Positions 7,167-12,429 of a stretch of DNA of 12,429 nucleotides are shown here, one piece after another; position 1 is the stretch's first letter, and each line of letters starts with the position of its first letter. The position numbers and the translations under genes are program-made. The notes beneath the pieces are model-generated. The model worked only from the letters and a program-made list of their open reading frames with translations, was not told where the DNA came from and ran no database searches. Origin of the DNA: CAKUFA01 sp963656345. GTDB lineage: Bacteria; Bacillota; Clostridia; Christensenellales; Aristaeellaceae. The stretch covers positions 1-12,429 of the forward strand of contig CAVKHY010000074.1 in the NCBI GenBank assembly GCA_963656345.1, written 5' to 3'.

Positions 7167-7186
7167 GAGATGCAGATGCGCATCTC
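7167..7186 (+). promoter_or_regulatory. Intercistronic hairpin between lsrD and lsrB
   Basis: GAGATGC (7167-7173) pairs perfectly with GCATCTC (7180-7186) around a 6-base loop, 17 bases past the lsrD stop. No U tract follows, so it is not a terminator. Such stem-loops often protect the 5' end of a processed binding-protein message and so raise LsrB above the permeases. That role is inferred. Confidence 0.45.
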
Positions 7187-7217
7187 TTGGGATAAATAAA
7201 AAAGGAGGAATTCCACT

Positions 7218-8289
7218 ATGAAAAAGATCCTGTCCATGATCCTTGCACTGTGTATGGCACTGACGCTGTGCTCTGCCGCCTTCGCTGAAGGCAAGAGTGC
7301 GGTAGACGGCATGACCGTTGCCTTCATCCCGAAGGTTTCCGGCAACTCCTTCTTCGAGGCTGCCAATGACGGCGCTCAGAAGTACGCTGCCGAATGGGGT
7401 CTGACCGTTGACTACATCGGCGCTCCCGAAGCATCCGTAACCACCCAGCTGGAACTGATCCAGCAGGCTATCGACAAGGGCGTTGACGCNNNNNNNNNNC
7501 ATCTCTTCTGTGGACGCAACCGCCCTGGACGAAAAGCTGCAGGAAGCACAGGAAGCCGGCATCTATGTCAGCACCTGGGACTCCGACGTTTCTCCTAACG
7601 CCCGTGCATTGATGGTTTCTCAGGGCACTGCAAGCATCCTGGGACCGATGCTGGTGGACATGGCCGTGACTTCTCTGGAAGAGCGCGGTGTTGACGTGAA
7701 TGGCGAAGTCAAGTACGTGTGGCACTTCTCCAACCCCTCCGTTGCTGACCAGAACTCCTGGTACGTGGCCGGTGCTGAGTACATCAAGGAAAAGTATCCG
7801 AACTGGGTTGCCGTGCATGACCCCTACTATTCCAACCAGGATCCTGCTCAGGCTGTGAGCGTTGGCGAATCCATCTTCGAAGCTTATCCCGACATCGACC
7901 TGATCATCTGCAACGACTCTACTGCTCTGCCCGGACAGTGCGGTGCTGCTCAGAACAAGGGTCTGACTGCCAAGGACGTTACCATCACCGGTTTCTGCAC
8001 GCCTTCCGGCATGACCACCTATCTGGAAAACGGCATCTGCACCCGTTGGGGTCTGTGGGACTGCGGCGTTCAGGGCGCTCTGGGCTGCTATCTGGCCGCT
8101 TACATCTCCGCCGGCAACACCGTGCATGTGGGCGATGAAATCGAAGTTCCCGGCATCGGCACTGTGACCGTGCTGGCTAACTCCGACCTGGTTGAAGGTC
8201 AGGAAACTGCCGAAAGCAACAACGGCGTCGTGCTGCTGCCCGAACGTCTGGTGTTCACGGCTGAGAACGTGGCTGACTACAACTTCTAA
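7218..8289 (+). CDS. lsrB: AI-2 binding protein LsrB (interrupted by an assembly gap)
   Basis: This extracytoplasmic receptor delivers AI-2 to LsrACD. The first 23 residues are a signal peptide ending SAAFA, with cleavage likely before Glu24. The Cys at 18 lacks a good lipobox (LTLC), so a lipoprotein is not clearly indicated. Residues known to contact AI-2 in Salmonella LsrB have counterparts: Lys in IPKVSGNSFF (Lys39), the first Asp of TWDSD (7579-7581), Asp and Gln of ADQNSW (7747-7752) and Pro of ALPG (7930-7932). The sixth, Ala222, aligns with Gln (7936-7938). The C-terminus GVVLLPERLVFTAENVADYNF closely matches LsrB. AAAGGAGG precedes ATG 7218. Ten Ns (7490-7499) break the frame. Alignment predicts six missing bases, giving a protein of about 355 residues. 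It is an intact gene with an assembly gap, not a pseudogene. Confidence 0.92.
7490..7499. other. Assembly gap (10 Ns) inside lsrB
   Basis: The frame left of the gap (GVDA) and right of it (ISSVDATAL) differ if 10 bases are counted but agree for a gap length divisible by three. In E. coli LsrB the matching stretch AIIVSAV leaves two residues between the Ala and the V/I-S block, which corresponds to six missing bases. The N count is therefore a placeholder. Confidence 0.85.
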
Positions 8290-8304
8290 TTTCCACTCCC
8301 TTCA

Positions 8305-8338
8305 GGGAGGAACCCTTCGGGGCTCCTCCCTTTGTGGT
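8305..8338 (+). terminator. Stem-loop between lsrB and lsrF, probable partial terminator
   Basis: GGGAGGAACCC (8305-8315) pairs with GGGCTCCTCCC (8320-8330) over 11 positions with one A-C mismatch, closed by the very stable loop C(TTCG)G. Only TTTGT follows, a weak U tract. An alternative hairpin, CTCCCT with AGGGAG (8296-8309), would exclude it. It probably reduces transcription into lsrF or protects the lsrB 3' end rather than ending transcription fully, since no good promoter is visible before lsrF. Confidence 0.55.
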
Positions 8339-8411
8339 GAGGACTGGGGCATGACGCTTTCCTCGCCTCTTATGTAATGTATCCTGTACGATTGAAAGGA
8401 GATCGATTCCC

Positions 8412-9299
8412 ATGGCTGATAAGGACGGGCTGAAAGTCGCAAAGGATTATCATACGGACACTCCCTTTGGCAACCAAGGCAGCTTCCATGTAAAGGGCGC
8501 CAACAACCTGGATTGGGGCATGAAGCGCCACCTTTCCAACATTTTTGATCCGGTCAGCGGCAACACGGTCATGTTTGCCTTCGATCACGGCTACTTCATG
8601 GGCTCCACAGCCGGGCTTGAGCGTCTGGATTTGGTGATTCCCAAGCTGCAGGAGCAGATCGACGTATTTATGGGCACCCGTGGCGCCATTCGTACCTGCG
8701 TATCCCCTACCTACAAGAAAGGTATCGCCCTGCGGGTTACCAGCGGTTCTTCCATGCTGAACGATGACCTGAGCCACGAAGTGCTGGCTGTGGACATTGA
8801 AGACGCCATTCGCATGAATGCAGACTGCATGGCCGTGCAGACCTTCATCGGCGCAGACGGTCAGCTGTCCTCCATTGACAACCTGAGCCGGTGCATCAAT
8901 GCTGGTATGCGTTACAGCATTCCTACCCTGGGCGTGGTAGCCGTAGGCAAGGATATGGAACGGACGGATCGTTTCTTCAAGCTAGCCACCCGCATTGTTG
9001 CTGAAATGGGCGTGCAGCTGGTGAAGACCTATTACTGCGACAAGTTCGAGGAAATCGTTGCGGCTTGCCCTGTGCCCATCGTTGTGGCCGGTGGCAAGAA
9101 GCTGCCTGAGGATGAGGCGCTGACGCTGGCTTACCGCTCCATTCAGGGCGGCGCACGCGGCCTGGACATGGGTCGGAACATTTTCCAGAGCAATCATCCG
9201 GTGGAAATGGCAAAGGCTATCCGCATGATCGTCCACCACAAGGCGACAGACAAGGAAGCATTTGAGTTCTACACGGATGCCATCCACACCAAAGAGTAA
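8412..9299 (+). CDS. lsrF: LsrF: 3-hydroxy-2,4-pentadione-5-phosphate thiolase
   Basis: This 295-residue cytoplasmic enzyme of the class I (DeoC/FbaB-type) aldolase fold performs the last step of AI-2 breakdown. It moves an acetyl group from 3-hydroxy-2,4-pentadione-5-phosphate to CoA, giving acetyl-CoA and dihydroxyacetone phosphate. Matches to E. coli LsrF as recalled include LDWGM, MFAFDHGYF, TGLER-like GLERLD, VGKDM, LATRIVAEMG, VKTYY, CPVPIVVAGGKKLPE, DMGRNIFQSNHPV and MIVHH. Lys205 in VKTYY corresponds to the Schiff-base lysine Lys203 of E. coli. Length equals the family's (about 291). AAAGGAG lies about 10 bases before ATG 8412. It follows lsrB by 122 bases, past a partial terminator. 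lsrG, its usual partner, is absent from the window. Confidence 0.94.
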   Translation: MADKDGLKVAKDYHTDTPFGNQGSFHVKGANNLDWGMKRHLSNIFDPVSGNTVMFAFDHGYFMGSTAGLERLDLVIPKLQEQIDVFMGTRGAIRTCVSPTYKKGIALRVTSGSSMLNDDLSHEVLAVDIEDAIRMNADCMAVQTFIGADGQLSSIDNLSRCINAGMRYSIPTLGVVAVGKDMERTDRFFKLATRIVAEMGVQLVKTYYCDKFEEIVAACPVPIVVAGGKKLPEDEALTLAYRSIQGGARGLDMGRNIFQSNHPVEMAKAIRMIVHHKATDKEAFEFYTDAIHTKE

Positions 9300-9316
9300 T
9301 CAGTAGGAACGAAAAG

Positions 9317-9359
9317 GAGGCTGCAAGACGCGATAAGTTTTGCAGCCTCTCTCTTTGTT
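9317..9359 (+). terminator. Terminator-like stem-loop after lsrF
   Basis: GAGGCTGCAA (9317-9326) pairs perfectly with TTGCAGCCTC (9340-9349). Three more inner pairs (GAC with GTT, one wobble) leave a 7-base loop. A T-rich tail TCTCTTTGTT follows. It likely ends most lsr transcripts. The next gene starts only 19 bases further on with no visible promoter, so its expression would depend on readthrough. Confidence 0.7.
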
Positions 9360-9377
9360 CGGCAAAGGAGCAGCAAG

Positions 9378-10310
9378 ATGATCGCACAGATTTTGTCCAA
9401 GGTTCTCCCGGTGCTGGTAATGATTGTGCTGGGACGGGTATGCGCCGTGAAAGGCATCCTGAACGATGAGCAGCACACAGGGCTCAAGAAAATCATCAGC
9501 GACATTCTGCTTCCTGTGGTGCTTTTTCAGGCGTTCTTCACGGCCGAGTACGATTCCCGGATTCTGCTTGTTCTTGTACTCGTGTTTGTCGGGTATGGTA
9601 TTGCTTTGGCGGCAGGCTATGGACTCCGCAAGTTGGTGAAGCCTTATGAGCGCTTCATGCCCCTGCTGATGACGGGTGCAGAGGGCGGCATGCTGGGATA
9701 TGCCCTGTTTGCCCTGCTGTGCGGAGCGGATCAAACAAAGACCTACGCCATGGTGGACATTGGGCAGACGCTGTTTGCCTACACAGTCTTTCTTACAGCG
9801 CTGAAAGCAGCAGGCGGACAAAAGATCACGCCCAAGTTTATTGTTCACAACATGATTACCAACAAGGCGTGCATCGGTATGCTGGCCGGTATTCTTCTGG
9901 GTGCGCTGGGCGTATATCGGGCGATTGACGGAACCGGCTTTGGCACCATCGTTTCCGCGCTGCTCAGCTTTATTACTGCACCCACTTCTGCCCTGATTCT
10001 GCTGGTGATGGGTTACCAGCTCCACGTAAGCAAAACCCTGCTCCGTCCTGTGCTGACAACCCTTGGTCTTCGTCTCGGTGTGCTGGCCATCATCTGCACA
10101 GTTGTTTCCTGCATCCTGTTTGCCATTATTCCTTACGAGAAGACGCTGCTGCTGGCGCTGATCCTGCAATACATCCTGCCGGCACCCTTTATTATTCCCC
10201 TCTTTGCCGACCTTGGGGATGATGCAGAGTATGTGGCCACCACGTTGTCCCTTGGCACCCTGGTGGCTGTGGTGTTGTTCTTCTTCCTGACCGCTTTCAG
10301 CATTGCATAA
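9378..10310 (+). CDS. AEC (auxin efflux carrier) family permease
   Basis: This 310-residue membrane protein has about ten hydrophobic segments in two five-helix halves and the length typical of bacterial AEC transporters. Family-like features are the start IAQILSKVLPVLVMIVLGRVCAVKGIL, then KKIISDILLPVVLFQAFF, a central loop with HNMITNKACIGMLAGILLGALG, and LPAPFIIPLFADLG followed by a final helix. AAAGGAG precedes ATG 9378. Known bacterial members move small organic acids such as malate or malonate; the substrate here cannot be read from the sequence. It lies just behind lsrF on the same strand, after a terminator-like hairpin, so it may be a weakly expressed operon member. A link to AI-2 or its breakdown products is only a positional inference. 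An intron relic and an IS630 follow it. Confidence 0.82.
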   Translation: MIAQILSKVLPVLVMIVLGRVCAVKGILNDEQHTGLKKIISDILLPVVLFQAFFTAEYDSRILLVLVLVFVGYGIALAAGYGLRKLVKPYERFMPLLMTGAEGGMLGYALFALLCGADQTKTYAMVDIGQTLFAYTVFLTALKAAGGQKITPKFIVHNMITNKACIGMLAGILLGALGVYRAIDGTGFGTIVSALLSFITAPTSALILLVMGYQLHVSKTLLRPVLTTLGLRLGVLAIICTVVSCILFAIIPYEKTLLLALILQYILPAPFIIPLFADLGDDAEYVATTLSLGTLVAVVLFFFLTAFSIA

Positions 10311-10331
10311 CGAGATATACATGCAGCCGCA

Positions 10332-10350
10332 ATCGAGTAGGAGGCTCTTC
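10332..10350 (-). mobile_element. Possible group II intron 3'-end relic
   Basis: The 13 bases ATCGAGTAGGAGG (10332-10344) are identical to the 3' terminus of the group II intron at the right edge (12375-12387), in the same orientation. On the minus strand this reads CCTCCTACTCGAT, the branch-point arm and 3' end of intron domain VI. Preceding bases (GAAGAG) differ, suggesting a related but different intron. Only about 19 bases remain before the IS630 end; no domain V is found on the other side of the IS. The match is short. Confidence 0.45.
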
Positions 10351-10375
10351 TATAGCTTTTCTCAAAAATCCAGTC
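10351..10375. repeat. IS630 left terminal inverted repeat
   Basis: It starts TATAGCTTTTCTCAAAAATC on the plus strand. Compared with the reverse complement of 11340-11364, it matches at 18 of 25 positions, including TATAGC, TTC and GTC. Confidence 0.7.
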
Positions 10376-11304
10376 AATAACCGTCAGCTTCAAACCACCC
10401 CAGGCAGTCATCAGATGAAACGCGAGAAAGCGCCTTGACAACCATCTGCGGAAAAAACTCAGCGATTTGGCAGCGCCACTTGCGCAAAATGGCTTTCATC
10501 TTCGACCACATCATCTCAATCGAGTTAAAATTCGGACTGTATGGTGGCAGATAGAGCGGAATCATCCCCGCTTCGCGCACCGTTTCAACTACACCTTTGA
10601 CATGATGAGACCGTATGTTGACCATGACAACGATATCGCCACGATGAAGTGTCTGGATTAGCACTTTTTTCAGATAGTTGAGGAAGCGTGCTCCGATTGT
10701 GCCGCCCGCATACATGGTGTATGTGATTTGACTGTTCAGGCGGACGGAAGCCAGAATGGTTTGAGTTGGCAGCGTGTTCAGCGGCGTGCTGCAATGCACT
10801 CGCGCCTTCCCAACGGCACGTCCGTATCTTCGGATCATGTCAATGTTTACGCCGATTTCATCCCAAAATACAAGGTCATTGTTTTGTGCTTTCAAGTTAA
10901 GTTTTTTCCACTTGATTCGTTTTGCTTGCCCATCGGGGACGCTCCCGCTCTACTGCGGAAAGACCGATTTTCTTCACGCGGAATCTAAGCGAACGAACCA
11001 CTCGGCTCATCGTCTGAATGCTGACTTTCGACTCCAGTCGTGGGCGGAGCTCTTCCAGGGTAATCGTGGGATTTTCTGTGATACACTGAGCTATCCGCGC
11101 TTTATCTTCGCTGTTCAGCAAAGCTTTTTGCCCACGCCGGCATGGTTGCAGTTCTACGCTGCCCGTCTTCCGCTTACGTTCCTCCAGATGGTAAACGGTA
11201 TACTTGCTTACATGAAAAATCTTCCCGATTGTTTTCACATCATGCGTCGCTTCGTAACCTTCTACCAACAGTTCTCTTGCTTCATTGTGCAGCATAATTA
11301 TCAT
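10374..11304 (-). pseudogene. IS630-family transposase, frameshifted and catalytically damaged
   Basis: The 5' part (11304 to about 10938) gives an N-terminal helix-turn-helix region (TIGKIFHVSKYTVYHLEERK). The 3' part (about 10935 to 10374) gives the DDE catalytic domain. At 10935-10938 the minus strand has CCCC where the family pattern RPD(V)xAKR needs CCC. Removing one C restores a single 309-residue frame reading RPDGQAKRIKWKKLNLK across the junction. The first catalytic Asp (VFWDEIGVN) and the final Glu (NSIEMMWSK) are present. The second Asp, normally in VVMDN, is Val here (VVMVN, GTC instead of GAC). Two independent lesions argue for real decay rather than a sequencing slip alone. Confidence 0.88.
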
Positions 11305-11339
11305 CTTCCAGCACTATTATATACCCGTTGTAAAGAGAT

Positions 11340-11364
11340 GACGGTTTTTGTGGGAATTGCTATA
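11340..11364. repeat. IS630 right terminal inverted repeat
   Basis: Read on the minus strand from 11364 it starts TATAGCAATTCCCACAAAAA, mirroring the left end at 10351. Confidence 0.7.
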
Positions 11365-11479
11365 GAATACTTCTCAGCAGGCAAGTAAAGTGTTGCGGAG
11401 TGCCTGTAATAACTTTGGTCAGCGGCATCGCCGAATTACACGGTGTCGCCACAAAAAATGCAGCCTGCGTCGTGATATA

Positions 11480-11546
11480 ATATGCTCCCTTCAGTGTAGT
11501 CTCGAAACTTTTGTTTTTTCGAGTGTCTACTCTGGAGGGAGCATAT
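11480..11546. repeat. Long imperfect inverted repeat next to the TSUP pseudogene
   Basis: The arm 11480-11507 (begins ATATGCTCCCTTCAG) is complementary to the arm 11517-11546 (ends GGAGGGAGCATAT), with a few mismatches and a two-base insertion. They enclose a short T-rich loop. The structure is much longer than an intrinsic terminator stem and has no U tract on the minus strand. It begins 7 bases after the TSUP stop. Possibilities are a MITE or joined ends of a mobile element, a repeated palindrome, or a 3' RNA-stabilising hairpin. The rest of the stretch from the IS end at 11365 to 11479 shows no gene or clear signal. Confidence 0.65.
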
Positions 11547-11552
11547 CACCGG

Positions 11553-12344
11553 TCAGGCTGTCGTTATAATATTCACTGCGCACAGCAGCAGGATAAATAC
11601 GACTGCTATGTTGTACAACATCCTTACGAAATCATTCTTTGTCAATCCTGCGATTTTCCGTCCGATGATGCCGCCGGAAATGTCAGCCGCGCAGGCAATG
11701 AAAATCATCAGCAGGGCCAGCAGTGCACTACCTGAAATCAGTGCTGTTAATATGCCTGCCGTTTGGCTGAACACGATGATAAACAAGGAATACAGTGCGC
11801 CCTCCTTGTGCGTCATGCCGTGGAAGCCCGTCAGAATCATCATGTTCAGCAGACCGCCGCCGATGCCCAGAAAAGCAGCAAAAAGCCCCAGCAACAAACC
11901 TGCAAGCATTCCTTCAGACACGGTGCGTTCCTTCATTGCCGAGTTCTTATGCCGAAGCGTGAAAATCAGGACGCATACCATGACCACAAACAGCACTGCG
12001 TTTGGGACGCATTTGACCGTTACATCTGCCTGAACGAGGTGACTGAGCGCATTGAACAGCATTTTTCCGACCACGCCGCCCACAGTGCTGCTCACGGCCA
12101 GCGGCACAGCGATTTTCATGGACAGTTTCTGCCGGCTCTTTTTCTGCACGTAATTTTACCCGTTGCTGAACAGAGACATGGACAACACCGCAAATGCAGA
12201 CAGCAGGCTGATCGTTTGAGTGCCGAGGCCTGTAAGCGTCATGTCCAGCAGCGGTTTAATGATTACGCCGCCGCCAATGCCGCTGATGGCGCCGATCATT
12301 GTGCTGAAAATGCACACGGCAAAGCAGATAATGCTGTCAAGCAT
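11553..12344 (-). pseudogene. TSUP (TauE/SafE-type) membrane permease broken by an in-frame stop
   Basis: Positions 12344-11553 form one continuous frame of 263 codons, the usual size for this permease family of sulfite, sulfonate and related anion exporters. The only break is TAA at 12158-12156 (codon 63), between SLFSNG and NYVQKKSRQ. Each half holds a family glycine motif, GAISGIGGGVIIKPLLD in the first and GLFAAFLGIGGGLLNMMIL in the second, with several membrane helices around them. The start is ATG 12344, served by GAGGAG about 7 bases upstream. A GTG at 12149 could restart translation but has no evident ribosome site. One base change (for example AAA to TAA) would create this stop. A group II intron begins 31 bases upstream of the ATG and may separate the gene from its promoter. 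Confidence 0.85.
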
Positions 12345-12374
12345 GCGTTTCTCTCCTCAATGCCTTAAGGCAAC

Positions 12375-12429
12375 ATCGAGTAGGAGGGAGTGACTAACTC
12401 CCGACCTCTCACCGCACCGTGCGTACCGT
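12375..12429 (-). mobile_element. 3' end of a group II intron (domain V 3' strand and domain VI)
   Basis: On the minus strand the last 55 bases read into the 3' terminus of a bacterial group II intron. GTACGCACGGTGCGGTGAGAGG is the 3' strand of domain V plus linker. Domain VI is the hairpin GGGAGT-TAGTC-ACTCCC, then the branch-point arm TCCTACTCGAT, ending AT as intron 3' ends do. The probable branch A is 7 bases from the end. The 3' exon continues as GTTGCCTTAAGGC and into the TSUP pseudogene leader. The body and any maturase gene lie off the window. Confidence 0.8.

Larger units (their letters stand above)
10351..11364 (-). mobile_element. IS630-family insertion sequence, inactive
   Basis: The element is about 1.01 kb and carries one transposase gene on the minus strand. 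The ends are imperfect inverted repeats, both starting TATAGC (18 of 25 positions match). IS630 elements insert at TA and duplicate it, so the outermost TA at 10351-10352 and 11363-11364 are probably the target duplication. The terminal repeat overlaps the transposase stop at the left end, as is common in compact IS630 copies. The transposase carries a frameshift and a lost catalytic residue, so this copy cannot move by itself. It separates the lsr region from the TSUP pseudogene. Confidence 0.88.

Noticed and set aside
3601..9299. Ribose- or rhamnose-type sugar operon instead of Lsr
   Set aside because: The ABC genes alone could fit, but LsrK- and LsrF-specific segments, the LsrR-like regulator and the AI-2 contact residues in LsrB together fit the AI-2 system far better.
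10897..10910. A6 run near the transposase stop as a programmed frameshift site
   Set aside because: The family-like protein sequence of the second frame (PDGQAKRIKW) already begins upstream at 10935-10938, so the frame change lies at the extra C, not at the A6 run.
1..12429. CRISPR array, toxin-antitoxin pair or phage genes
   Set aside because: No regularly spaced direct repeats, no paired small genes and no phage structural or integrase-like proteins were seen on either strand.

Overview
The window looks like a complete assembly contig of a Gram-positive, Clostridia-type gut bacterium. This is inferred from strong GGAGG ribosome sites, consensus sigma-A promoters, moderately high GC, a tRNA-Leu without an encoded CCA, and the style of the protein sequences. 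I cannot name a genus. Its core is an Lsr-type autoinducer-2 (AI-2) uptake and processing cluster. Around it lie a tRNA gene, a fossil IS630 insertion, a broken TSUP permease gene and the two ends of group II introns.

Layout. Positions 1-54 hold the first bases of a group II intron on the minus strand. They are followed by a possible plus-strand terminator (65-106), a minus-strand terminator (112-141) and tRNA-Leu(UAA) (154-234, minus) with its promoter. Positions 303-404 hold an intergenic palindrome region. A minus-strand operon then reads lsrR (3352-2426), lsrK (2378-816) and a small cupin gene (784-434). A divergent promoter region (3353-3600) separates it from the plus-strand operon lsrA, lsrC, lsrD, lsrB, lsrF (3601-9299), followed by an AEC-family permease (9378-10310). 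A decayed IS630 element (10351-11364) abuts a 13-base relic matching a group II intron 3' end. A 28-30 bp inverted repeat (11480-11546) and a TSUP permease pseudogene (12344-11553, minus) follow. The last 55 bases are the 3' end (domain V/VI) of another minus-strand group II intron copy.

How the genes work together. From the known enterobacterial Lsr pathway: LsrB captures AI-2 outside the membrane, LsrA, LsrC and LsrD import it, and LsrK phosphorylates it. Phospho-AI-2 releases LsrR from DNA, and LsrF performs the terminal thiolysis to dihydroxyacetone phosphate and acetyl-CoA. LsrG, the isomerase that normally supplies the LsrF substrate, is not in the window. A metal-site-complete cupin stands next to lsrK and is a candidate for a substitute role. 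Three copies of a motif with core ACATTTGT lie in the leaders of lsrR, lsrK and lsrA and are candidate LsrR operators.

Sequence quality. Ten Ns interrupt lsrB. Frame and family alignment suggest that only about 6 bases are really missing. Both contig ends stop about 55 bases inside a group II intron, as expected when an assembler breaks at a multicopy repeat.
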